A DNA stretch of 64,000 nt from Streptomyces canus. GTDB lineage: Bacteria > Actinomycetota > Actinomycetes > Streptomycetales > Streptomycetaceae. The number at the start of each line of letters is the position of its first letter. Position 1 is the first letter of the stretch. The translations under genes and the position numbers were made by a program. Shown here piece after piece: positions 15,748 through 24,804 of this stretch. The stretch covers positions 1,116,001 to 1,180,000 of the forward strand of contig NZ_CP107989.1 of NCBI RefSeq assembly GCF_041435015.1, written 5' to 3'. The notes under the pieces are model-generated. The model saw nothing but the letters and a program-made list of their open reading frames with translations, had not been told where the DNA came from and made no database searches.

Positions 15748-16749
15748 TTAGGGACGTCCAGCGATGTTGTTCGCCCATACCGCGACATGACCAGGGGCGT
15801 AGACGACGAGGTTGCGGTCGTCTTGGAGTTCCAGGATGGAGCCTGGTTTGCCTGACGTGGCGGATGCCCATACGGGGCGGTTGCCTGGGGCGACGACGAC
15901 CAGGTTTCCATCTGCTTGCATGAACAGAACTGAGTTCGAAACCCGGGTGTTGGTGGCCCAGATGGCTCGCCCGCCGGGGATGTATTCGACCAGGTTTCCG
16001 TCGGTCTGCAGGACAAGAACATTGAGTCCGTTGGGGCTGGCCAGTCGGTCGCCGGGGTTGAGGCGTTGTCCGGGGAGCAGCCGCCCCCAAGCGGCTGTCA
16101 GGGACGACGACGCCCGTGAGGGGAACGCAATCCGGACGGGGCCGCCCATCCGGGAGGTCATCTTCGCTGTCTTGTCGGCGAAGACGCACCACGCAGGATC
16201 ACTTCCCCCGTGCCCGAGGCACGACGTGGCTTCCTTCGGGCTGGACTTCCTGGCCCAGTGGCCGCGTTGGAAATTGAGATAGACCTCGGCGTAGTTCTGA
16301 GGGGTGGAGATCTCCCGCACATGCAGTTCTGTGACGTACTCGTGATCGGGCTGGAGCTGCGCGGCCGAGGAGGTGCCGACGGTGAGAGTGCGTCCCGGTC
16401 CGCGGTCGTCGTACTCGGTGTCGAGGTAGGCGTTGGGAAGGTTGGAGCGGTAGGACTTGATGCCGTTCTTCACGCCACCGTAGGTTTCGGCATCCACTTC
16501 GAGAGACCTTGATCCGGTGCATCGCAGTGCTGTGATCTCACTGCGGGAGAAGGTGAAGGCTGTTCGGACGACGAGTTCTTTGAAAGTGTGCCCGGCAGAT
16601 GAGTCCGTGTACTGGACTGTCAGGCTTCCCGCACCTGGCGTCCAGGTGCCGCAGTCGGCGGCTTGCGCCTGAACTGGCTGGAACAGGGAGGCTGTCAATG
16701 CCGCGGTAAACGCAGCAATCGCAGAGATTCCCCGGCGTAGTTGATACAC
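15748..16749 (-). CDS. secreted protein with C-terminal bulb-type mannose-binding lectin domain
   Basis: A 333-residue protein. GTG 16749 follows a purine-rich AAGGGGGA and gives a clean signal peptide (MYQLRRGISAIAAF, hydrophobic core, cleavage near VQAQA). The middle (about residues 30-210) is an unrecognised extracellular domain with four cysteines. The last 110 residues form a B-lectin fold with three QxDxNxVxY-type sites: LQTDGNLVEY, MQADGNLVVV and LQDDRNLVVY. Such lectins bind mannose or similar sugars. A role in surface binding is inferred. It is the first intact gene after the IS3 remnant. Confidence 0.8.
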   Translation of the reverse strand: MYQLRRGISAIAAFTAALTASLFQPVQAQAADCGTWTPGAGSLTVQYTDSSAGHTFKELVVRTAFTFSRSEITALRCTGSRSLEVDAETYGGVKNGIKSYRSNLPNAYLDTEYDDRGPGRTLTVGTSSAAQLQPDHEYVTELHVREISTPQNYAEVYLNFQRGHWARKSSPKEATSCLGHGGSDPAWCVFADKTAKMTSRMGGPVRIAFPSRASSSLTAAWGRLLPGQRLNPGDRLASPNGLNVLVLQTDGNLVEYIPGGRAIWATNTRVSNSVLFMQADGNLVVVAPGNRPVWASATSGKPGSILELQDDRNLVVYAPGHVAVWANNIAGRP

Positions 16750-17244
16750 ACATCCCCCTTGTGCAGCCACCTTTGCATCCGATGGGGATGCTGGTCGCGG
16801 TGTCGTGCGGGCTCATCCTGCGCCATGGACCTGTGTCACAACAGGGCACAACTTCGGCGCAAGGAAGCGCTGCTGGGCGCGAAACGTGGCACGCACGCCC
16901 ACGGTTCACATGTCGATCCGGTGGTGGGCAGTTGGCGTGGGGGGCCTTGACCTCGAATCCTGGACACGGTTATGCGGCTGGTGTCAGCGTAGTTGGTGTT
17001 GTTCGGGACGCTGTTTCGTAGGCGATGGGGTGTCGTCGCCCTCAACACTGCGGGGGTACATAACCGCCTCTCTGCTCGTCCACATCGAGCAGGTCGCACG
17101 GGACGCCGGTTAGGCGCTCCGCGTGGTCTGCGCCCTGGTGCCTGGTCGCTCCCTGAACGCATGGTGCGGGTGGCCGTCGACGCGCCGGGCCGGTGCGGTC
17201 GGGACGAGAGTCGGGCATCCTGGGAAAGACCGAGCGAGGTGCTG
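16750..17244. other. gene-free divergent region inside the island
   Basis: This region of 495 bases separates the divergent lectin and HAD genes. Short open frames exist on both strands, but none has a ribosome site together with convincing codon use. It must contain both promoters; I could not identify them with confidence. Composition is more even in bases than in the core genome, consistent with acquired DNA. Confidence 0.5.
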
Positions 17245-17913
17245 ATGCGATACGACGCCGTCCTCTTCGACTTCTCCGGAACGCTCTTCGGGCGCGCCGA
17301 CGGCTACGCCTGGCTGTTCCCCGAAGGGGAGACGGACGAATCGATCCAGCGCGCCGTGGTGGACGCCCTGCGCTTTCCCGGCCGTCAACTCGGCTCGATG
17401 ACCGGCGCCGAGCGGGAATGCTGGGAGTTTCGCGACCTCTCAGACGAGGCGAACCGGCAGGCCTATCGCGCCCTTTTCCGCATCGCGGGACTCGAATGCG
17501 AGGCATTGTTCGACACCGTCTTCGATCGGCTGACCGACGAACGCCACTGGGCGGCCTACGCGGACACCCGCCCCACCCTGGAACACCTGAGCAGGGCCGG
17601 CCTGCCCGTGGGTGTCCTCAGCAACATCACCTGGGACATCCGCCGGGCCTTCGGACGCGAGGAGTTGACACCGCTGGTGGACGACTTCGTCCTGTCCTAC
17701 GAAGTCGGATGCTGCAAACCGGAGCCGGACATCTTCCGGACCGCCTGCGAGCGGCTGGCAGTGCCTCCGAAGCGCTGCCTGCTGCTGGGTGACGACGAGG
17801 TGACCGACGGCGGCGCCGTACGGGCGGGCCTGGGGTTCGCGCACGTCGCCACGGGACCGGTGGGACGACGGCCCCCGGTGCTGATGGCGGCCCTCGCACA
17901 GCACGGCCTGTGA
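17245..17913 (+). CDS. HAD-superfamily hydrolase
   Basis: A 222-residue protein with the HAD motifs: motif I DFSGTLF (nucleophile Asp9), motif II GVLSNITWD (Ser in LSN), the motif III Lys in CCKPEPDIF, and motif IV LLGDDEVTDGG. The second Asp of the usual DxD is replaced by Ser11, which removes the standard general acid of HAD phosphatases, so the reaction could be dehalogenase-like or an atypical phosphatase. The start is ATG 17245 after GAGG; an upstream extension lacks a ribosome site. It ends 8 bases before the convergent TIR-STAND gene. Confidence 0.82.
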   Translation: MRYDAVLFDFSGTLFGRADGYAWLFPEGETDESIQRAVVDALRFPGRQLGSMTGAERECWEFRDLSDEANRQAYRALFRIAGLECEALFDTVFDRLTDERHWAAYADTRPTLEHLSRAGLPVGVLSNITWDIRRAFGREELTPLVDDFVLSYEVGCCKPEPDIFRTACERLAVPPKRCLLLGDDEVTDGGAVRAGLGFAHVATGPVGRRPPVLMAALAQHGL

Positions 17914-17921
17914 CGGCTCGG

Positions 17922-20900
17922 TCAGTGTGCCCTCCGCCTGGCCTCCTTGATTAGTGTGTGCACGTCACACTCCGGTGCCGACAGGGGACGGGCCGGCCCG
18001 TCAGATAGGTCCCACAGACAGATGCTGCCTGCGGTCGCTGCGGTGACGGCCTGGTCTTCCGAGCCCGTCCATAGGGCCCGTACGACGGGACCTCTGTCCG
18101 CCCGTGCGACGGTGAGCTGCCCGCCGGTCCCCGGGTGCCAGGTGCGCGCGGTCCCATCGTCCGAGGCGGAGAGCAAAGTGGCGCCCTGGGGCGACCACGC
18201 GAGGGAGTTCACGGACGCTGAGTGTCCGTACAGCCGAAGCAGTTCGGTCGCCGATGGGCGGGAGCCCAGTTCCGTACCCAGCATGATCACGGTCCCGTCG
18301 GTGCAGCCCACCGCGAGCCGCTCGCCGTCCGGGCTCCAGGCGAGGCTAGTGAACACCTTGTCCGTCTCCCAGTGGGCCACAGTCTGGTCGAGGGCGTTGA
18401 GGGTGACCATGTTGTCCTGACCGGCGACGGCGAAAATGGGGTGTTCCGGGTGCCAGGCGACGGCCCGCAGGAAGCTGTGGTGGCCGCGCCAGCGCCGGTC
18501 GCCGTCGAGCGGCCGGCCGTCTCGGTCGTACAACCTCGGGCGCCAGGTGCGGTCTCTCGAGACCACGGCGATGTACCGGCCGTCGGAGGACCATTGGGCG
18601 TCCGTGACGCCGTCGTGGGCCCGCGCGATGACGTTCGGCTCCCAACGCGGACGCGTGTCCGTGGTGGGCAGGACGAAGGCCGTACCTTCGAGTGAGCCGA
18701 CGAGGAGGCGTCGGCCGTCCGGGGACCATGCCAGGGAGGACACCTGGTGCGCGTACAGCCGATAGACCTTGCTGGCCCGGTCCGCGAAGTCCAGGTACCC
18801 GCTCTCCACCGCCCCGTCGGCGCGGGTCACGTCGTCCCGAATTCCCACGATCAGGCGGTGGGTGGCTGCGGACCAGGCCAGGCTGGTCACCCTTCCCTCC
18901 CGCATCGTCCTGCGATCCTTCGGTTCCGCCCCGACCTTCCACACACGTGTCTTCCCGTCGTCCGACGCCGAGGCGAGCCGGTCGCCCGCGTGCGACCAGG
19001 CGACGTCACACACGCCTTGCCCGTGATCGGCCAGCGTCAGGAGCTCACCCACCGAGCCCGGCGTCCAGACGCGCACGGTCTCGTCCGCCGAGGCCGTGGC
19101 CACCCGAAGTCCGGACGGCGACCAGCTCACCCGGCGCACTTGGTCCCGGTGCCCCTGAAACGCCCTCGACGCCGAATCGAGCTGGATGACGTGCGCGTTG
19201 TTCGCCTGGTCGCCCGTGGCCACATAGTTCGCATGAGGACTGAACCGCACCGTCCGCACCGTAGGTCGCCCTCTGCCGGGCGGCACAAGATGCCTGACGG
19301 GCGTGAGAGTGTCCCGGGCGTGCAGGTCGACACCACCGTCCTCCCGTGCCGTCGCCACGAACCTCCCATCGGCCGACAAGTCGGCGTCCCACAGCCGCAC
19401 CGGCTGCCCCTCCTCGTCCACACTGGTGTAAGTCCGGACTGGTTCGCGACTGAGCCCGCGTACGGCGTGCAGATACGCCCTGCCGTCCGCGCACGCCACC
19501 AGCACATGGTCACCGGACGAGTCGAAGCGCACTGACCACGGACGGTTGGGCAGGGGAATAAGGTTGGCCTCGCGGCGGTCCGTCCAGGACCAGAGACGTA
19601 CTGTCTCGTCAGTGGCGGCGGAGGCGATCAGGTCGCCTTGCGGTGACCAGTCCACCGAACGGACCCAGCCCGGGTTGTCCCCCCTGCGTTCTTGACCGTG
19701 GGTGAAGCGGGCAAGGCAGGTACCGGAGTTGATGTCCCAGACGCGGACGGAGCCGTCCTTCGAGCCGGTCACGAGCTTGGAGTCGTCCGGCGACCACGCG
19801 ACACCCCACACGCCCTGTTCGTGCCCGAGCAGCGTCCGGGTGAGGCTGACGTCGCCCAGGACGCGGCGCAGGGCGCGTTCCCACGAGGTGATGTCCGGTG
19901 CGTGCAGGAGCATGGTGAGCACGTCGTCGCCCGGTGCGGATCCGGCACCGACGAGCATGCGCAGGGGGGTCTGAGGGTTCGCCACCATGACCAGGGCACG
20001 AGCCACCTCCTCCTCGAGGTTGCGCTGCAGCGACACCTCCATCAGGCGGAGCGCCGCATCGGAGAGTTGGAGGGCGATCAATCTTTCGAGCAGCTCGGGC
20101 CAGCGGTGCTTGAAGACCGGAGGCCGTCCGTCCGGCTTGAGTGGCGGGGAGAGGAAGCTCAGGAGGCGCATGAGACGCGAAGGCGGGAGGAGTTGGTCGT
20201 GAGGGTGGCCCGCCTCCTGCCAGACGAGGGCGAGGTCCTCGATCTCCTGGCGGGCCCGCAGAGAGTCCCGTTCCTGGTCGAGTTCGGCCCGCAGCCGCGG
20301 CCAGTGCAGGAACAGACTCTCGTGGGCTACCTGGACGAAGTTTCGGGTCGTCGTCCGAAAGGTCGTGAGCACCCGGCACTTCACGAACGGCTCCAGCAAC
20401 GAAGTCTCGTCAGGGGGCAGTTCGCCCAACTGCACGGCCCGGCGGGTGTATCTGCCCGATGCGTCGACCGACACCAGGCGGCGCAGCGCCCGCAGCACGC
20501 GCTGCTCGGCCAGCCCCTGAGTGATGGTCCGGCCGACGGCGTTCAGTGCGACGCTGCGGGCTAGCCCGAAGGCCTCTTCGGCCTGTACCCGCAGCACGTC
20601 CTGCACGCACCCGGCCGCCAGGTAGTCGTGCAGGCCGATGATCCTCGGTTCCTGGTGTCCGTCCGGATTGACGTGCCGCCACAGCTCGTCCAACGCGAAC
20701 GCGAGCAGCGGCAGTGCTTCACCGCCGGCGTCCTCCACCACACGGCCCAGGGCCTCGTCGCTCATGCGCCAGCCCAGCCGGTCCAACGGGCCGTTGATGA
20801 TCTGTGGCAGATCGGCTCGGCTTAGCGGTTTGACGAGGAAGTCGTCGCGGACTAGGGGCGCCAGTAACTCCTTGGTCATCAGTGCGTCGAGCAGGTCCGC

Positions 20901-21872
20901 CCGGACCGTGTAGACCAGCCAGGCCTGTTTGTGCGTGGCGGAGATCAGCGCGGAGACCAGAGTCCTGGTCTCGCCCTCTCCCCACAGGAGCTCCTCGGCC
21001 TGGTCGAGGACGATGAGGACGCGGGCCTCCGGCGCGGCCCGAGTGATGTGGGACAGCAACGTGTCGAGGCTGTCGGGCGATTCAGCGATGAACTCTTCGA
21101 CCGCCTCTGCGGTGGACAGGTCCAGCCCCATGTCGCCCCGGATCTCCGCGATCCCCGCGCCCAGTGCGGTGACGCCTTCCTCGGGCCGGAATGGCCCGAG
21201 GACGAGCCATATCGGTGCGGAGCCGTCGCGAGCCGTCGGCCGACGGCGCAGACGAGGCACGAGCCCCGCTCTGACCAACGATGACTTGCCCGCACCCGAG
21301 GGGCCGACCACGGCGAGCGTGCCGCTCCTGCGTGAGCCCAACAGCGGGCGGGCCAGGTGTTCGGTTTCCTCCTGCCGGCCGAAGAAGATGCTCGCGTCGC
21401 CCTCTTCGAAGGTACGCAGGCCGGGGAAGGGTGAGGTGAGCCCGGGCGCCGTGGACACCCCGTGCGAAGACAACAGGCGCACCGCGGTGGCGACGGCGCT
21501 GTCCATCGACGAGGGGTCGTGCCGGTTCACGAACGCGGTCTGGCGGTGGTTCAGGAGGGCACGGCCCTGTTCCAGGTCGCTGCTGACGAACTCCACGACG
21601 AGTGCGTCCGGCTTGCGTTCGCGGAAAACGGCGATCTCCCAGGTGCACCACTCCGCCGTCATCGAGCCCTTTGTGGTCACCACGAGAAGGCCATCGGCGC
21701 CCAGCAGGCTGCTCCGCAGCCCCTGGCGCCACTCATAGGATGCGGGTGGGCCGTGCTCGGCCAGGTTGTACGCGTAACAGTCCTGGAAACCGGCGCGCTC
21801 CAGACCGGCAACCAGCCGGTGCGCGATGTCACGGCCATCCGAGGCGTGGTAACTCACGAAGACACGGCCCAT
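17922..21872 (-). CDS. TIR-STAND NTPase-WD40 protein (candidate NAD-depleting defence sensor)
   Basis: A 1316-residue protein. Residues 1-135 are a TIR domain (VFVSYHASDGRDIAHRL; Glu79 in EWCTWE is the likely NAD-hydrolysing residue). Residues about 145-560 are a STAND-type NTPase with SPFPGLRTFEEGDASIFFGR, Walker A GPSGAGKSS near 190-198 and Walker B VLIVLDQAEELLW near 290, then a winged-helix/helical region. Residues about 680-1300 contain 14 WD40 repeats, probably two seven-bladed propellers. Known relatives are inactive until the propeller senses a trigger; the NTPase then oligomerises and the TIR consumes NAD, stopping phage growth by host shutdown. No Shine-Dalgarno site precedes the ATG, and only 46 bases separate it from the divergent NUDIX start. 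A TTA codon lies at 20865-20867. Confidence 0.85.
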   Translation of the reverse strand: MGRVFVSYHASDGRDIAHRLVAGLERAGFQDCYAYNLAEHGPPASYEWRQGLRSSLLGADGLLVVTTKGSMTAEWCTWEIAVFRERKPDALVVEFVSSDLEQGRALLNHRQTAFVNRHDPSSMDSAVATAVRLLSSHGVSTAPGLTSPFPGLRTFEEGDASIFFGRQEETEHLARPLLGSRRSGTLAVVGPSGAGKSSLVRAGLVPRLRRRPTARDGSAPIWLVLGPFRPEEGVTALGAGIAEIRGDMGLDLSTAEAVEEFIAESPDSLDTLLSHITRAAPEARVLIVLDQAEELLWGEGETRTLVSALISATHKQAWLVYTVRADLLDALMTKELLAPLVRDDFLVKPLSRADLPQIINGPLDRLGWRMSDEALGRVVEDAGGEALPLLAFALDELWRHVNPDGHQEPRIIGLHDYLAAGCVQDVLRVQAEEAFGLARSVALNAVGRTITQGLAEQRVLRALRRLVSVDASGRYTRRAVQLGELPPDETSLLEPFVKCRVLTTFRTTTRNFVQVAHESLFLHWPRLRAELDQERDSLRARQEIEDLALVWQEAGHPHDQLLPPSRLMRLLSFLSPPLKPDGRPPVFKHRWPELLERLIALQLSDAALRLMEVSLQRNLEEEVARALVMVANPQTPLRMLVGAGSAPGDDVLTMLLHAPDITSWERALRRVLGDVSLTRTLLGHEQGVWGVAWSPDDSKLVTGSKDGSVRVWDINSGTCLARFTHGQERRGDNPGWVRSVDWSPQGDLIASAATDETVRLWSWTDRREANLIPLPNRPWSVRFDSSGDHVLVACADGRAYLHAVRGLSREPVRTYTSVDEEGQPVRLWDADLSADGRFVATAREDGGVDLHARDTLTPVRHLVPPGRGRPTVRTVRFSPHANYVATGDQANNAHVIQLDSASRAFQGHRDQVRRVSWSPSGLRVATASADETVRVWTPGSVGELLTLADHGQGVCDVAWSHAGDRLASASDDGKTRVWKVGAEPKDRRTMREGRVTSLAWSAATHRLIVGIRDDVTRADGAVESGYLDFADRASKVYRLYAHQVSSLAWSPDGRRLLVGSLEGTAFVLPTTDTRPRWEPNVIARAHDGVTDAQWSSDGRYIAVVSRDRTWRPRLYDRDGRPLDGDRRWRGHHSFLRAVAWHPEHPIFAVAGQDNMVTLNALDQTVAHWETDKVFTSLAWSPDGERLAVGCTDGTVIMLGTELGSRPSATELLRLYGHSASVNSLAWSPQGATLLSASDDGTARTWHPGTGGQLTVARADRGPVVRALWTGSEDQAVTAATAGSICLWDLSDGPARPLSAPECDVHTLIKEARRRAH

Positions 21873-21918
21873 GCAGACATCGTGCGGGAAGTGCCGGGGG
21901 CGGGATAGGTGGTTGCGT

Positions 21919-22383
21919 ATGAAGAGGGACTACTTGAACGAATCTGACGCGCCGCGAGCGAACAGGCTCTGGCCAGTGGTGAATGTGGCGGTGTTTGGAC
22001 CGCATGGCCTGCTGCTGATCGAGCGCGCCGACGACGGCTACTGGGCCATGCCCGGGGGCATGGTCGATGTGGGAGAGGGCTTCACCGAAGCGGCTGTGCG
22101 GGAGGTGCGTGAGGAGACCGGACTCGAGGTGACCATTACAGGACTGGTCGGCTTGTATTCTGATCCCGGTCATGTCACGGCCTTTGACGACGGAACGGTG
22201 AGCCAGGAGTGTTCGATCGTCTTCCGCGGCCGCGAGGTCGGAGGAACGATCCGCACGAGTGACGAGTCACGCAGCGTGAGATACGTCCCGCTTCCGGAGA
22301 CGGCCCCCCTCATCATGCACCCCTCTATGCGACTGCGCGTCGGTCACGCGGTCATGGAAAGCCACGTTCCGTATCTGGGCTGA
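21919..22383 (+). CDS. NUDIX hydrolase (first of two in the island)
   Basis: A 154-residue single-domain NUDIX protein. The NUDIX box is complete: GGMVDVGEGF then AAVREVREETGLEV (GX5EX7REUXEEXGU) at about residues 46-70, with all metal-binding Glu residues. Such enzymes cut X from nucleoside-diphosphate-X, for example ADP-ribose, NADH or modified dNTPs. It is divergent from the TIR-STAND gene, with a shared 46-base promoter gap, and followed after 25 bases by a membrane-protein gene. The context suggests work on a product or signal of TIR chemistry; the substrate is not determined. Confidence 0.88.
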   Translation: MKRDYLNESDAPRANRLWPVVNVAVFGPHGLLLIERADDGYWAMPGGMVDVGEGFTEAAVREVREETGLEVTITGLVGLYSDPGHVTAFDDGTVSQECSIVFRGREVGGTIRTSDESRSVRYVPLPETAPLIMHPSMRLRVGHAVMESHVPYLG

Positions 22384-22408
22384 GGCCCAGGGAAAGGACT
22401 TTGCCCTC

Positions 22409-22972
22409 ATGGGTTTCCGGGCGGTACTGAGGAACTACGTCGGCACTGCGACGACCCCGCTGGAGGACGTGCGCCCCACCGTGTGGAACCGGCCTTCCCA
22501 ACTGAGTGACAAGCCCCTCGACGGCGGTCGGGACCACGCCGTCCTGCTGGAGCAGTACAAGCTGTACGTGGAGATGGCCGACAGGGTCAGCGCCCGCAGG
22601 AGCCTGACCAACACCTTCTTCCTCACGCTCAACACGACCGTCTTTGCGGCCATCGGCGCCACCTGGAAAGACGGGCCGCACACGGGCTCCTGGCTGCTCG
22701 TCTTCCCTCTCGTCGCGCTGCTTGTGCAGTGCGGTGCCTGGTTCGTCCTGCTGCGGTCCTATCGGCAGTTGAACTCGGCGAAGTACACGGTGATAGGCGT
22801 GCTTGAGGAGAGGCTACCCGCCTCTCCGTATGGGAGGGCGGAGTGGACAGCGCTCGGTGAGGGGAAGGACAAGGCCAAGTACTGGCCGCTGACACATCTG
22901 GAGCAGTGGGTGCCTGTGACGTTCGCCTGCACGTATGCGGGCGGGTTCATCGCGCTATTGGCGTCGCGATGA
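22409..22972 (+). CDS. small membrane protein, RipA-family / SLATT-like
   Basis: A 187-residue protein. A soluble N-terminal part with LLEQYKLYVEMADRVSARR leads into two transmembrane segments (NTFFLTLNTTVFAAIGA and WLLVFPLVALLVQCGAWFVL). A charged loop follows with LGEGKDKAKYWPLTHLEQWV and a last hydrophobic stretch (PVTFACTYAGGFIALLA). The pattern fits the RipA-like family, which is similar in layout to SLATT pore-forming effectors of nucleotide-signalling conflict systems. The ribosome site GGAAAGGA precedes ATG 22409. Co-transcription with the NUDIX gene is likely. Whether it forms a pore is inference. Confidence 0.7.
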   Translation: MGFRAVLRNYVGTATTPLEDVRPTVWNRPSQLSDKPLDGGRDHAVLLEQYKLYVEMADRVSARRSLTNTFFLTLNTTVFAAIGATWKDGPHTGSWLLVFPLVALLVQCGAWFVLLRSYRQLNSAKYTVIGVLEERLPASPYGRAEWTALGEGKDKAKYWPLTHLEQWVPVTFACTYAGGFIALLASR

Positions 22973-23219
22973 CCACGATGCTGCCCGCGTAAGGTTCGGC
23001 GGGGAGGAGGCCCTCGCGTCGTGCAGTAGTGATGCGGCGCAGCGGTAGGCGGCGCCTTGTGCCGCCGTCGCGTATCACCAGCAACTGCGTGTGCGCAGCG
23101 CCGAAGGATCCTCTCCCGATGGACTACCCCGTTATGTTTTCCGCGGTCCTGCAAGGGGACCGCTGGCCTCCGGACCTGGCATGGCTGGTCCCCCCCTGTC
23201 GAACCGATGACCTGGAGGG

Positions 23220-24100
23220 GGGTGGTGCCACCGGATCCGAGAGGCGCCGTTGGAGACCCGCACACCCTGCGCTCGCTGGAGCTGTCCGACGAGATCACCG
23301 CCGAGCTCAGCGTCCTCGTCGGCTTCGACCAGGACCTGGCGGCCGAGGCCACCCGCACCAGCAACCGGATCCGGGGCCTGCTCACCCAGTTCCACCCGTC
23401 CCCGGAACGAGTCCTGGGCCCGCGTCTAGATCACCAGGCGGTCACCTGGCTGCTGGAGCGCTACGGATCCCCCACCAGCTTGCGAAAGGCCGGACGCCGC
23501 AAGCTCGTTGAAGTGATCAGGCCCAACGCCCCACACATGGCGAAGCGGCTGATCGACGATGTCTTCGATGCCCTCGACGAGCAGACCGTCGTGGTCCCGG
23601 GCACCGGCACCCTGGACGTCGTGATCGAGTCGCTGGCCCGCTCGCTCGGCGCCATTCACGAACAAAGGCGGGCGGGAGAAGCCCAGATCACAGCCCTGCT
23701 GGAGGACCAGCCTCTTTCCAAGGTCCTGACGTAGCTGCCCGGCGTCGGCGTCAGGACCGCCGCCGCACTGTTGGTCACCGTCGGCGACGGCACCAGCTTC
23801 CGCACCACCGCCCACCTCGCCTCCTACGCCGCCTCGCCCCGACCACGAAGTCCTCGGGGAGCCCGATCCACGGCGAACACGCACCCCGAGGCGGCAACCG
23901 GCAGCTCAAACGCGCGATGTTCCTCTCCGCGTTCGCCGCCCTGCACGATCGCCTCCCGCACCTACTACGACAAATGCCGGGCCAGAGGAAAGACCGACAC
24001 GCAATCCCTCCTCCGCCTCGCCCGCCAGCGGATCAACGTGCTGTTCGCGATGCTCCGCGACGGCACCTTCTATGAACCCAGACCCCCACGCCTCGCTTGA
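23220..24100 (+). pseudogene. IS110-family transposase remnant
   Basis: The translation from HTLRSLELSDEITAEL onward follows the middle of IS110 transposases (LAAEATRTSNRIRGLLTQ, GRRKLVEVIRPNAPHMA). A TAG at 23732 interrupts it directly before the C-terminal Transposase_20 motif (LPGVGVRTAAALLVTVGDGT). At least two further frameshifts occur around 23830-23940 before YYDKCRARGKTDTQSLLRLA. The N-terminal RuvC-like DEDD catalytic domain is almost entirely missing upstream of about 23240. The element is therefore dead. Between 22973 and 23220 there is no gene, only probable IS debris. Confidence 0.8.
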
Positions 24101-24189
24101 CGAAGGACTGCGTTGGCACCTTGGAGAGATCGCGCTGTTGGGCGTCACACTCCGTTGTGTGCGCCGTTGGAGCCGGAGTTGTGCCACGG

Positions 24190-24801
24190 CTAAATAGAGT
24201 CTGCCTTCATGGCATTGTCCGCCATGAGCAGTGCTGCGGCGGTCTCAACACCGTGAATGGTCCGTCCGACGCTGGTGAGGGCCTCTGCCAGTGGCATGGA
24301 GCAGACGCTCATGTCGAAGTACTTCTCGATCTGCGTGTCCCCGGGAGGCTTTTCGGTTCCTTGGAGCACTGACGATGCCAAGAAGAGGTGGATGTTCCTG
24401 TTGGTTTCAGAAGGCAAGAGGAAGTAGTCGCCCAGATCGATCAGAGAAGACTCCGGGTCCAGCTCAAATCCGGTCTCCTCCCATAGTTCGCGGAGGGCGG
24501 CATCTTTGGGACTTTCCCCTCGCAGGACTGTCCCGGCCGGAAGTTCAAGGGTGTATTTTTTCAGGTTGTGGCGGTACTGACGGATGAGTACGACGTCGCC
24601 GCCTGCCGTAATGGGAACGATCATGACGCTGCTGGGCGTGTCGAGGTAATACCAGTCGATCTCCTCGCCATCCGGCATGCGCAGTTTCTCGCGCACGAAC
24701 CGTTTGGGCCCTTCGGTGATCACCTCCGTCTCCATCAACTCGGCGTTCTGCATGGTGGGTCCTGCAGTCTTTTTGCGTGACCTGCGTTTCAAAGCGAACA
24801 T
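24190..24801 (-). CDS. NUDIX hydrolase, ADP-ribose pyrophosphatase-like, coupled to TIR gene
   Basis: A 203-residue protein. The fold starts near residue 40 (KLRMPDGEEIDWYYLDTPSS), with VVLIRQYRHNLKKYTLELPA and the NUDIX box GTVLRGESPKDAALRELWEETGF near 90-112. The QYR...ELPAG block is typical of ADP-ribose/NDP-sugar pyrophosphatases (NudF type), which turn ADP-ribose into AMP and ribose 5-phosphate. Its ATG lies 3 bases after the stop of the upstream TIR gene, and its ribosome site (GGAAGGGG) lies within that gene's last codons, so translation is coupled. It may remove or modify the TIR reaction product, or act as a brake on the system; this is inference. Confidence 0.85.
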   Translation of the reverse strand: MFALKRRSRKKTAGPTMQNAELMETEVITEGPKRFVREKLRMPDGEEIDWYYLDTPSSVMIVPITAGGDVVLIRQYRHNLKKYTLELPAGTVLRGESPKDAALRELWEETGFELDPESSLIDLGDYFLLPSETNRNIHLFLASSVLQGTEKPPGDTQIEKYFDMSVCSMPLAEALTSVGRTIHGVETAAALLMADNAMKADSI

Positions 24802-24804
24802 CTT

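Noticed and set aside
22973..23240. Small forward ORF starting MCRRRVSPATACAQ before the IS110 remnant
   Set aside because: The N-terminal part does not resemble any transposase segment and merely leads in frame into the real IS110 sequence at about 23240.
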